Shown piece after piece: positions 39,901 through 50,753 of a stretch of DNA of 64,000 nt. The notes beneath the pieces are model-generated. The model saw only the letters and a program-made list of their open reading frames with translations. It did no database searches and was not told the DNA's origin. The stretch spans positions 186,001 to 250,000 of the forward strand of contig VWZP01009943.1 of the NCBI GenBank assembly GCA_013396995.1, written 5' to 3'. Position 1 is the stretch's first letter. Each line of letters begins with the position of its first letter. This stretch comes from Dicaeum eximium. Lineage: Eukaryota; Chordata; Aves; Passeriformes; Dicaeidae. A program made the translations under genes and the position numbers.

Positions 39901-42900
39901 ATTTCTCATTCAAACCATACATATACGATGTGACAGAATCAGCAAACAAATGCAATTCCATGCTTCTGGCAAGTGAGCATCTATAACATTACACAGGCAT
40001 GGCCATTAGCTATCTTGAAATCCTTTTCAACATTTCAGATTTAACTCTTCCTTAACCTTCACTTTTTCAGCGTTCAGAAGAAATCAAATCACATACTGTT
40101 ATACCAAATGTAAATTATTTCTCTTGAAGTAAATAATTGCACTCTCAGTAAATTAAAGGATTGTTAGTTAAATTGTTTTGGGTTTCCTTAAGCCTGCCTC
40201 AGTATAATTTCCTCAAGTAGTACTTGTAGCTACTATACTTTTGTACAGTCTTCTGATATGTTCTTCCTTCTTTCACCAGCGAAAGGATACATCTTGTATA
40301 CATGGATTATCTCAAAATATTTAGTCTTTTAGCCACTGAAACAAGGGAGCTTTAATTTCTTTTGGGATTCTGCTGCTCACAAGGAGTTACGAATCCAGAG
40401 CAAGTTGAATGGGGATAATTTCTTTCAGGGGAATTAATGCTCATTCACTTCTTGAGCAGTGCTAGCACTTTGCTGTGCTTCGATAGATGACAGATTGGGT
40501 TTTGCTGCTCCTTTTTCTTAAAGACTTTGCACAAATAGTAGCCTTTTACTTGCACCCAGTGCTTGGAGCATAGGAAAATCTGAAGATTATTATCACATCC
40601 TTGTTCCATATTATGTAAACAAATGCTAGAAAATTCACAGTGCATTTCCTGTCTTAACAATACAGCTTTGCACACATAGAGCAGGGTGGAAGGTTTTTCC
40701 ACATAAATTTACAGGAAAAGAAAAATGTAAAATTTGTCAGATAAACTCGTAAATAATTTTTCATTCTGAAAAAATGTTTATTTTGAAACACATTGATAAA
40801 ATACAAAGAAACTAAGAACAAGAACCAGCTTAAGTAGAATTGAAAAGCCTTGAATAAAAGGGAGCTTCCAGCCATCATGTCTTGGGGCAGATCAACAAAG
40901 GCAAAGTCTTTAAGGCCTCCTTAATCCCAGCATAAAGGAAGATATAACCTACCTCAGCCCTATACTAAAGAGAATTCATCTCCCTCTCTATTCTATCATG
41001 GTTATACTTTCAGCTGCCCGGAACAAGGCTAAACCAGGTTCACACACTCTACACATCTGCACAAGAAGATTACCTGACACCAGAGGGACTCCTGAAGTAC
41101 CACAGACTGTGAATGAATCATTCTGTCAAAAGGCCCAACACTGACTTTCCTGTAGAGGCAGAAAATGGCCTTCAGACATACTCAGGGTCAGGGGTGATGT
41201 TGAAGAGTTCTTTCTGTCTGAAATATCTTCCCAAAGGCAGGGCTTTGGCAGATTTCAGGTGTGTTCATGATATATATTACATCTGATAATAATGCATGTA
41301 GCCCTTTTACTTCTATTACTCCACATTGTGTAAATACCTAGGAAGTGTGGTCTAGGGAAAAAAAAGTATAATAAAAAGAGAAGGAATTTTGCAGGTTTTT
41401 TCCTTCCAATCCCTAAATTATTTTAAATTAGCAAGACCTTTATGGTCTATCTACATGTTTACCTTTCACATTTCCATTCAAACAATATTTTTATTTTCTT
41501 GAACATGGAACATCTTTATATCCTATTAAGAACTAGGAACAGGAAAAAATGAGCTCCACAGCATGACATAATAACTAAAATTACTCATTTCAGATATGTG
41601 AATTATGGTCTTTTCATAATACAGAGGAAAATTCTTCCTGGACTCCCTACAAGTGCAATAAGACTCTATAGACCAATTGTCAATTTGCATGGTGTTTATC
41701 ACTAATAGAAAGTGTCCCAGACAAATCTGGAACTTGGATCTACAGGGTTAAATTGCAAAGTTATACTTTTTTGTGAGAAATGTGGTAGAGGGTAATTTAT
41801 TATTAAATTACAATAAGAGGTAGCAAATTGTAAGAAACAGCTTTTTTGTCTTTTCAACTGTACTGGAATCTATAGAAATTTTAAAGCAGAATTTTCACTG
41901 TTTACTGCAACACTTGACCTTGTTTGTCTTGTCTACTTGTGTATAACTGCAATGTGTGTAGTTTCCTATTTGCTCCTGTATTTTTAGTAAGCATTGCATT
42001 ACAATTCACAAGACTACCTGCACAGAAAAGCTGTGGCCTCATTTGGTACTCCAATTGTCCAGATCATGAAATTTATTCTCAAGGAGCAGCACAAATCCTG
42101 GGTTTTGTGCATGCTTTGGGTTTTTCTATAGTAGACGTGGGAGAAAGAATCCTAATTTCACCTTAATAGAGTGCCATGGTACAGGCAATGTGTACTCCTT
42201 GACCTGTGTACACGAAAGTAGTCCTTGGCTCCATCATTAACTGTGACTGACAGAGTTTTTCAGGACATTATACCATCTGTTTTCAAACAATGAGAAAGGG
42301 CTACAATAATGACATTATCACCTTGTATAAAACCTCGAACTGTGAAGCCTTTCAGGATATCAGTGATGAATACATTTGCAGCTGTCTTTGTTTCTCCTAA
42401 AAAGAACCAGGGAAGGGAAGTCCTAGTTCTTTTGAGCTAGCTCATCTTGAACTCTACATACACACACTTTTACAGCCTGTCATATTTGCATTTACTGCTA
42501 GAGAAAAACACCCAGAAGTTAATTCCCTTATATAATTATAAAACAAGAGGATTTATAGGATAAACATGAAGTCCAGAATTTATGACTATATAGGAATGTC
42601 AGCAATTAGAATATTCTGTTTCCTTTCAATTTTGATCACAACCAATTAAAATTTAATACTGGGATATTTCTTGTGAATTCCTTCTGCAAGACAGTTTTCT
42701 GGTTAATTATAGGGTTGGATTTCCTAAAATTTAAGTAGTAGTCAGACAAAATTCATATGATGTCACAGCAAATCAGTTTCAAAATACAATGAAGGTAAGG
42801 AAGTTTTCCTTTTCCAAAACAATACTGTGAACATACCACATTTTTTGAAAGATAATGGTAAAGAATACAATGCCCTATGAGTGTTTACAACAAACTATTA

Positions 42901-45554
42901 AAAATATAACCAATTATTTTTCTTTCCAATGGAGGTTACTTTATAAAATGTCCATATTAAAAGCCCCATATTCTCTGGAATTTAGCAAGATAAATTGAGG
43001 GCTGTTTCTACAACTGGAAAATGTCACTTAAAGAACTCCAGCTGAAATGTTAGTGAAAATGTCTGTACTATCTAATTATTGTGTGAACTCTGGAAAATAT
43101 TTCCTTCTACAGTTCAAAAAAGGAAACCACTGAGAGAAAAATTTGGCTTTATTTTTATACACAAGGAACAAAGCTCAACCCAGCAAGCTTTACAAAAGTC
43201 AAGCCTTGAACTAAATTGACAATTATCTAAAAGGTTTCTTTAGAATGTCTACAGGAACAGTATTTGTAACTTCTTTTTAAAATTATTCTTTTTATTTTTT
43301 ATTGTTGGGTTTCCTTACAGTTATTTTGGATGACAATAAAAGATCATTACATTTTACCTGGACTGCTATGTATTTGTCACACCCTCCATCCACCAAAAAC
43401 AAGAGGTAGAAAAAGCTTCGTTCTTCATTTAGCAGTAGTCACACAAAGATAAAAACATACATTTGGAGTGAATTTCACAAATGCCTTTAAATATACAGTT
43501 TTCAACACATGTTGCTTCAAAAAAATCAAGCTTTCTATTTTAAGAGGACAAGGGCTACTCAGTGCCTTCTCTTCCATAACATATCTTACAGATCTTTCCT
43601 TTGCCTCTTGTATTCCCTTTGCTTGTTAGAAAAGACTATGAATGACTCAGTGAGAGAGTACAATAATTAGGATATTGTATAAAAGGACAAGCAGAATCTG
43701 GAGGCACTCCACTTGTCTTTCCAGTCACTACAACCACTGACTGTTTCTCTTTGGCCACCAGATTAATTCATGTGTACAATTAACCTTATTTCACCCTCCA
43801 TTACTTATCTTTCCCTCCTCTATTCACCTATTTTGACTTCTTGCCTGTGCCTTTTCACATGCCCAGCTCTGGGTACTCAGCAGCCTTCTGTCTTAGTTAT
43901 CTTCCTCGGATTTGTTTGCTCACATTTCTTTTTTCTATCTATGAATTTTCATTTCTAAAATGTATGCATATAAGTAAAAACAAAGGACCTCAAAATAGGA
44001 TGCGAGCTATATTTTATAGGCAGACACAAAAAATTAAAGTTGTTATAAAAGAAGATATAGTCAAATCATGTAATTGCAAGAGATTATCATTGCATATTTC
44101 ATTCTCCTATCCACCCTGCATGAACTTACACTGTCACAAATAAAATCAGACTGTCAGCTGTCCCTTTTTCACCTGAGAAGAATCAATGTAGTGCTTTAAA
44201 AATGCAAAAATTTAAAAATACAGGATTCCTGCCTGGAAGATCATACAGTGAGAAATAGAAAAGAAAAAAATAAAAGAAAGTTGGATGAGCGGAAAGAGCG
44301 GGCAAAACAAGAATTAAATACACAAGGAAAATATGAGACATATTTTTCTGGCAGCTGAATGGTACTGATAGTACTTGGAAACGAGAACAAATGGGGGAGT
44401 AAATAAAACCAAGCTGGAAGTCTGCATTAGAAACAGAGAGAAGGAAATGGATTTTGCAGGAAGATATTGATGATGTTCTAAGTGTTTTATGAATATGGAC
44501 TATGAAGTTTAAAGAGGATTTTCTACAATAACATAACTCTCAACTGGACCAATTTTCTAAATTCATTCACATTCCTGTCAGTTTGACAGTGCTGGTTTCG
44601 ATGAAAGCTTTTTTTCATCAAAGCCTCTCCCACTTTACTGCCCCCTCAACACAAATCATGACCACTAAAAAAAAGCTATGAATATTTCAAAGAACTAAAT
44701 GGCATGGATGGATTAATATTTTAATTCAAGTTATACTTGCCTTTTATCAAGTTGTAACTTTGAACATAATAAATTCTGTTTAAAGAACCAAAGGCTTTCA
44801 CATTCTATATTTTGCCTCCTTTTTCATTATTTATTTTAAGTGTTTTTCTAAACACTAGAATGTTTATGGACCCAGCCAATAGCATGTCAAAAGCAGAGAA
44901 TGAAACTAAGGTTGTACCCAGCTTACTCCTCTGATAAATTTTCAATCTAAACCAAAAAATAATTCCTTTTCCTTTGCCTATTTTAAACATTTGTGCCTAA
45001 ATTTTCTTTACTTTAAATGACAGATTCAGAGCACTGTACAGTATTTACCCCACAAAAATGTGAAGAAATATTTTTTGAGGCTCTGCTCTGGGTGACAGCT
45101 GAATTACAGCAGTGTGGCCAGTGTATGCTACTAGGAGTACTCACAAGACTAGAATTTAACAGCACTGAGTGATTCACTAGCCTCCTTTTGTGATATGATC
45201 ATATTTATTTTCAGGAATTCATTGATAATAAAGTGCAGGCATGTCATCATATAAAACCAAAACAAGTTGATTAAGCTATCTGCCAACAACGACTTTGCAC
45301 TTCAAATCAATTTGGACACACAGCTAAAATTTCCTAAAATTCAGAAAGGCAAAATTGAACTACAGAATCATGAAATTTGCTTTTCTATCACAAAAAGTTA
45401 ATATTTCTGATAATATCCTTCAGAGAATTTCTCAGTACTTTTTTTAACTTAGTCACTCTTTCAGTTTTTATTGTGCTTACTTCATTACATCATACTAAGT
45501 TCAGTTCATTATTCAGTTCATCATTCCATGCCAGCATGTCACAGGATGAGATTC
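33957..45554. other. Unique AT-rich non-coding DNA, no gene seen
   Basis: More than 11 kb in which I recognise no exon, RNA gene or interspersed repeat. The longest frame is 34945-35286 on the minus strand (113 codons); it has no known motif and no supporting splice or start context. The region resembles the interior of a large intron or a gene desert. Confidence 0.6.
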
Positions 45555-45712
45555 TTTCCCTGTGCTCAGCCCTGCAGTGCTGGGCTCCTCCTCAGTACAA
45601 GACACATGGGCACACTGGAGTCCAGGGGAATGCTATGAGGATCATTGAGAGATTGAAGAATCTCTCCTAAGAGGAAAGGGTGAGAGATCTGGAACTGTTC
45701 AGCCTGGAGAAA
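45555..45712 (+). mobile_element. CR1 LINE fragment, internal, plus strand
   Basis: The segment keeps several CR1 hallmarks in order: GCAGTGCTGGGCTCCTCCTC, AGTACAAGACACATGG, GGAGTCCAGGGGAATGCTATGAGGATCATTGAG interrupted only by substitutions, the TCTCTCCTAAGAGGAAAGG block and the ACTGTTCAGCCTGGAGAA block. It stops abruptly after GGAGAA and lacks the 3' terminal tip, so both ends are missing. It carries no useful coding capacity. Another CR1 piece in the opposite orientation starts about 300 bp downstream, so the two are separate insertions or one locus rearranged by inversion. Confidence 0.92.
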
Positions 45713-46014
45713 GTCTTGTTCTGTTTTAAAAATCAAATTATACTTGCAATATGAAATACTGTCTGATGCCTATGGCAAAAATGAGGCCTTGCTGGACATA
45801 ACTAGAAAAGTTCAGCATAGCAAAATACTTCAGCTGACAATAAACTCTGTTTCATCTTGGCCTATATTTGAAGCTGAAACAATAATGGGCTTATAATGAA
45901 GCAGCAACATGCTTGCAGTATTCAGGGTTACTATTGATGCAGGGTACTCTGATGTTGCTATGGTAAATATTTCATCTCTTGGCAGTAATGGTCCAAAGAT
46001 TTCTCCTTTGAGGA
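45713..46014. other. Spacer between two CR1 fragments
   Basis: About 300 bp of AT-rich sequence that I cannot assign to CR1 or any other repeat. No open frame of interest; the minus-strand frame that crosses it (45830-46201) owes part of its length to the neighbouring CR1. Confidence 0.6.
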
Positions 46015-46190
46015 TCATCGAATCAGAGAATGGCTGAGGTTGGAAGGGACCTCTGGAGGTCATCTGGATGTTCAATTCCTCTGCTGAAGCAGGGCCACCT
46101 AGACCCAGCTGCAAAGGACCATGTCCAAATGATTTTTTAATATATCCAGGAATGGCAACACCACAATCTCCCTGATTAACCACATGCCCC
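46015..46190 (-). mobile_element. CR1 LINE fragment, 3' end, minus strand
   Basis: Read on the plus strand it shows the reverse complement of a CR1 3' end: AATCAGAGAATGGCTGAGGT, then TTGGAAGGGACCTCTGGAGG, then CATCTGG, CTCTGCTGAAGCAGGGCCAC and ACCATGTCCAAATGATTTTT. About 175 bp remain, so it is 5'-truncated. Substitution is moderate. It lies head-to-head in sense with the fragment at 45555-45712 (3' sides facing each other). Confidence 0.95.
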
Positions 46191-47887
46191 TCTGGAAACA
46201 CACTAATAAAGCTAACAAATTCTAAGACCTAGTTTTTCTCTTCCATGTCAAATATTTTCTTCCTTTTTTTTTTTTTAATGATGCACTATTCTAAAAAATC
46301 TGGATATTTTTGTATCTTTCAACAGGAATTCTTAATTCAGGTAGAGATAAATATGAGCTAAATGAGAAGCAGCACTGACTTCAGTATGGCTGCAGAGATT
46401 TTTAAACAATAAAATTTCTGATTGTACTTTTAAGACCAAGTATTATACTATCACTACATTGTATTTCATCTCTTCCTCAGCCATTTTTAACTGTGAAGTC
46501 TGTGCTAGAGATTCTACTTTTGTGATTTCTTAAAATATATTTCCAAGCTAATTTGATACATAAATCCTCTTGTACTAAAGAATATATAGTATTGACTTCT
46601 TTTTGCAACAGAGAATACAAGACATTCCTGCAGCAAAAAAGTATTTTTAGAATAAAGAAAAAAAGGAAAAAGAGATAACCTATTTTAGCTTACAATGGCA
46701 GGTTTTCAAACAGTCATATGTACCTGCACACACCTAGAAACATAAATTATAATTGATTCATGAATCCTTTGCCTTTTCATAGTTCTTAGCATAGCAACAG
46801 AAACTCACAGATGTTCTGGGTTCACTAATTTTGGCTGTTCTGTTCCACAGAGTACAAAAACTTCCCTTTAAAACAGCACTGTGGTTTGGCAGTCTGAGAA
46901 ACTGAATGCTAAGTCTTTTTACACCCTACAGATTAGCACAGTAAGGTGGGTCACATTTGCTTATGGTTTCTTCTGTCATGTTTTTGTCTTGCTCAGGCCT
47001 CCCAAGTCATCAGACTCACAGAAGAAGATGCCTTCCACTTATGGCCACCACAGACACACCTGCACATGGCCAGGCACAGCAATATGTCCCGATTATGCCA
47101 AACTGTGTGACAGGAGGGGCTGTAGGCCACTGGAGCCTGGCAGGGAATCAGGGAATGTGCCACCACAGGACATTCCCCACCTTCAGCACATTGTTGCTGC
47201 CATCTTTTGTCTCTGGTGTTGGCCTCTGGTGAAAAACTACAGGTAGATCCCATGCCTGGAGAAAATGTATGCACCTAACAGGTGGCTGTAGAAATCAGGA
47301 AGACTTTAAGGTTCTCTTTCTGTTTTGCTGTAATTTTAGGTAGAAGTAGTACTTTCTTCCATTAGACTCGATTCAAATTTTTTGCAAATTCCAGTGTCAT
47401 CATTCTCAATACAAACTTGCAAATTAAAATCTGCTATTTGTGTGGAATTCCTTGCCACTGGACTATTCACAGAGTACAGTGTGTGTGAACAGGTAGAGTC
47501 TACCACTTCTATTAGAGCTCTTGATCCTGAACTACTGTACAAAGGTCAGACTATAAAAATATAGTTATGCTCTCATAGCTTCCCATTCTGCTGTAGATCT
47601 TCCTGCAGTAATCAGATATTTACTTTGCTACTATACACCGAAAGGTCATTTAGAATTAATGTTGGACATTGAAGTAGCTGTTCACTTCAGCTTATCCTGA
47701 ATTGGGCATGGATAGATAACAGCTGTTATCTATATATTTCAACAATCTTAATTATTTAAAATAATATTGTTTGCTACTTGTTTATAAAATTTCTTGCCAT
47801 ACTTAAAGCAAACATGGGGTGCATTATCTTTTCCCACAGTCATTGAAAACAGAGGAGCAACAACAGCACATGCAAGGGCTCTGACAG

Positions 47888-47952
47888 TGGAAACAATTTG
47901 ACAAGAACATTTGACAAGAAACATTTGACAAAAAAAATTTGACAATAACAAG
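47888..47952 (+). repeat. Short minisatellite, ATTTGACAAGAAAC-like unit, four copies
   Basis: The motif ATTTGACAA recurs four times in about 60 bp, each time followed by A-rich sequence (GAAC, GAAAC, AAAAA, TAAC). The period is about 14-16 bp and the copies have diverged by small insertions and substitutions. Confidence 0.85.
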
Positions 47953-48234
47953 GTTTAACACCAGGTTATCAGGCTCACCTTAAATAAATAGTGAAGATTT
48001 GTTTATAATTAAATACAAAATGTACAGAACATTTCAGCTTCTCTTGCACTTTGATAATTTAGAATAAATAAAAGATTACTCTCATACATATTTCAGATGT
48101 AGCACATGCAAATATCAGTAAAAATAGGAAAACCTTGTATATTCGTCTACCTTACAAGTATTTCCTTCATAACCATCAGGAATCTTTCCTGCACCATCTG
48201 AACTTTCCTGCATAGTCTGAACTTAATGACAAGT

Positions 48235-48265
48235 CTTTAATGTACATAAGACATGTACATTAAAG
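48235..48265. repeat. Perfect 13-bp hairpin with 5-nt loop
   Basis: CTTTAATGTACAT at 48235-48247 is followed after AAGAC by its exact reverse complement ATGTACATTAAAG at 48253-48265. It would form a compact stem. There is no following T-run to suggest a terminator, and a vertebrate context argues against one. Confidence 0.9.
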
Positions 48266-48797
48266 TTTACTATGAAAGAGAAAATCATTAAAATCCCCAG
48301 GAAAGGGTCTGAGGGTGGCAGTCAATGACAAGTCTACACTGTAACACTTGCAAAACAGGAAATCTTGTTCTTGTTTGTTTTAAAAATGGAATTGTGCATG
48401 ACACACAGAAGCCAGTAATTTTCCTCTATGCAGCTTTCATGAGGCTTTCCCCACAGAAGTGCACATGGTTACGGGTGATTCTAAGAAAGAAGCACATTTG
48501 TGAAAGAAATATAGAGTAGACAACCACAAATAATAATTTCTTCAGTAATTCTTTGATATCACAAATTTAAAGCAGAAATATATACCTACATTTCAACTTT
48601 TTAAAAGAGGATGACATATTTATTGAGAAGAAAAAAAATAGGAGCTTTCCAGAAATAAAATACCATAAATGGCAACACAAAAAATAACTTCAGCTCAAAG
48701 AATTAATAAACTCCAACTCATGAAAAATTCTGTTTTGTAGTATTCAATTTTACCTCCATATTTTCTAAAATACACATTATACTTGTGTAGATCAGTT

Positions 48798-48825
48798 AAA
48801 AAAAAAAAAAAAAAGAAAAAGAAAA
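48798..48825 (+). repeat. Poly(A) tract with G interruptions
   Basis: Seventeen A residues (48798-48814) continue as GAAAAAGAAAA. No retroposon body was recognised upstream. Confidence 0.8.
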
Positions 48826-49280
48826 TTTAGAGAGCAAACAAGCATTTGTAAAGGGTTTTACAAAAATAGCAAATGAACTCTTTCTCCTAGGAAAGACTCA
48901 CTTTGAAACCTCAGAGTAAAATTAAAGCCCTATTGCCACAGGACTATGGTAAAGGACTTGCTCTGGAATTCTCTGTAAATGAACTGTACCCATGGTATTA
49001 TGAATACTTGCCCATCTATAACCCCAAAAGAATTGCAATTCAGGACATAAAGAGAAATAAGTTATGCTGTAGGTGTTAAATAGCATTTTCATTGCTTTTC
49101 AAACCACTATTTCTTTATCTTTGGATCAGTTGAGTAGGGACTTGCTGGAGAAAACATTTCCACAATTAATCTCATGTTTGTTTGGGCATAATTGCATATC
49201 ATGAAACACTCACTGAACATAATTAGCTCCTTTGCACTACTAATCCACAACTTTTTTGTATGAAAATACTGACTTGCCAG

Positions 49281-49418
49281 ATGGTAAGAAACATCATGCT
49301 ATCTCACCAACTGGGAAATCTCGGTTCAGGTTCACAGGCCACGGAACAAAAATGATGAAAGGATACAGGGAGCTCCCAAGGGTAGAGAGGGAAGACTGCC
49401 AGGCTATTCCTAAACAAG
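49281..49418 (+). other. Exon-like 138-nt open segment (unrecognised)
   Basis: An acceptor-like ACTTGCCAG ends at 49280 and a strong donor AAG/GTATGT falls at 49416-49424, bounding 138 nt, a multiple of three. The frame beginning at ATG 49256 runs through the whole segment without a stop and continues to 49459. As an exon it would be symmetric, phase 1 to phase 1. It is less AT-rich than its surroundings. The peptide is basic and mixed (for example SPTGKSRFRFTGHGTK), with no domain that I recognise. Candidate branch points TACTAAT and TACTGAC lie upstream, but the polypyrimidine tract is weak. It could be an alternative or lineage-specific exon, a conserved non-coding element, or chance. Confidence 0.18.
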
Positions 49419-50495
49419 GTATGTTTCTTGCCTCTCTCATAGTAAGATTTTTAACATAAGGGAGGCAGCTGGGAGGGAGACAAAAGCAAAGGCATGCAGT
49501 AAAAGAAAAGATCAGTCTAAGTGCACTCAGCTGACAGAGTGCAGTTCTTTTCTCCATTTTTGCTTTCCTCTCTTTACTTTTCCCCATTGTCTGCCTGGTT
49601 AGCCTCTGCTGCTGCTGTGAACAAAGAGAATGTCTACATGAAGATGTGCTCACCTAGATGTAGAGAAAACCAAACAAAACACACACACAGAAAAGGAGAG
49701 ATGCAAAATTTCTGCTAATCTAGCAGAGCTCAACAGAAGATAATATATTGCACTGCATATTTGTTCATTAGCAATTTTGTGCTATGCTTTTCAAAACAAA
49801 AGCAGAACTCTGTGAGCCATTTCATTATGCATCCTTGTAGCTGAGGTTCTGTGCAGTGCTTAAGGGAAAGCAGCTCTGGTTGAGGCGGATAAGGGAAGAA
49901 AATTATAATTGAAAATCAATGTACTTGTCCTGCAAATTAAAATTCCTGGCCTGAGCAGGACATTGAGCTTAAGATGTCTTAACTGCATTTTGCAGTGAGA
50001 AATTATAAAATCCAAATCAGGGCTGAGTCAGGTTGAAACTTTCTCTGAAAATCCTTCTACCATTTTTATATTTCTGTAACTTGAATGTTACTTTTTAAGG
50101 CAGATAGAACTAAAACTGCTTCTTTAAGAAAGGTAAAAAAACTCCCTGAGGGAACAGAGAGGCCAGCTGCTTCTAAAGGGCAAGAGAGCTGGAAGCTGAG
50201 GAAGGCAGCACCTGGCTGGGCTGTCATGGAGAGGATGCTCTGGGCCAGAATGTGCATTGAGGGAGCTGGAAAACCCAGAAGTATAAACACCAGTATAAGA
50301 TCTATATATATCTCTTCACTTAAACACAATTTGAATCACAGATGGAAACTAGCAAACATATTTTTTCAAGTCACTGCAAGTGCTTTAAAACAAATAGAAA
50401 AAGAGATCTCAAAGGGCTTCTTATCAATATGATCCAAAAACCTAAGCTGAGAAAAACATGCAGTGCAAGGAGCTGCAAAAATTCTGAACAGAAAG
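49419..50495. other. Mixed-composition non-coding DNA
   Basis: Contains moderately GC-richer stretches at about 49430-49640 and 50140-50280 within AT-rich DNA. Overlapping chance frames are open on both strands (for example 49294-49653 minus, 50085-50432 plus and 50066-50329 minus). None matches a family that I know, and no CR1 hallmark is present. Confidence 0.5.
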
Positions 50496-50753
50496 TCAGC
50501 AAGGCTCCTTGCCCAGGCTCAATTGTAGTGTTCCCCCAGAGCTGATGAAGTTTGCACCTTTGTGTCCTGGCCGACAGGTGCACTGCACACCACGAGAATG
50601 AGGAGTGGGGCACTTGTCACAAGCCTGGGCCAAACTATGGCCTTGCTCTGTCTGTCTGTGAAGGGTTTGTTCTCTCCACATCTGTGGAGTTATTATAAGA
50701 AGAACAATAGCAACAATACTACTAATAAAAATACAGATAAGGCCAATCTTCAT
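50496..50753 (-). other. Unrecognised frame with hydrophobic start and Cys cluster
   Basis: On the minus strand an 85-codon frame begins with a Lys-bearing start and about 20 hydrophobic residues (IGLICIFISSIVAIVLLIIT), then a polar stretch with a Trp, then four closely spaced cysteines in the pattern CxxC...CxC followed by RPGHKG. A signal or anchor segment followed by a Cys cluster is what the start of a secreted or membrane glycoprotein looks like, including the envelope gene of a decayed endogenous retrovirus. I see no matching LTR, gag, pol or primer-binding site nearby, and the frame simply stops at 50496. Other frames across the same DNA are open too. It could equally be an exon remnant or chance. 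Confidence 0.15.

Larger units (their letters stand above)
46191..49280. other. Unique non-coding DNA with one GC-richer island
   Basis: AT-rich except for an island at about 46950-47280, where three overlapping frames (46881-47246 and 46957-47232 on plus, 46993-47274 on minus) are open together. Simultaneous opening in several frames points to local base composition rather than coding. The island has CTG/CCA-rich sequence but no hallmark of a repeat that I know. A short minisatellite is at 47888-47952 and a 13-bp palindrome at 48235-48265, both listed separately. Confidence 0.55.

Noticed and set aside
45830..46201. 123-codon minus-strand frame
   Set aside because: Partly inside a CR1 3' end, which is non-coding in the element. 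The frame has no reverse-transcriptase or other motif.
46881..47274. Three overlapping frames of 91-121 codons
   Set aside because: Open on both strands at once in a GC-richer patch, which is expected from fewer AT-rich stops. No motif was recognised.
47888..47952. Possible CRISPR-like repeat-spacer pattern
   Set aside because: The spacing is only about 15 bp with no unique spacers, and the DNA is vertebrate. It is a small minisatellite.
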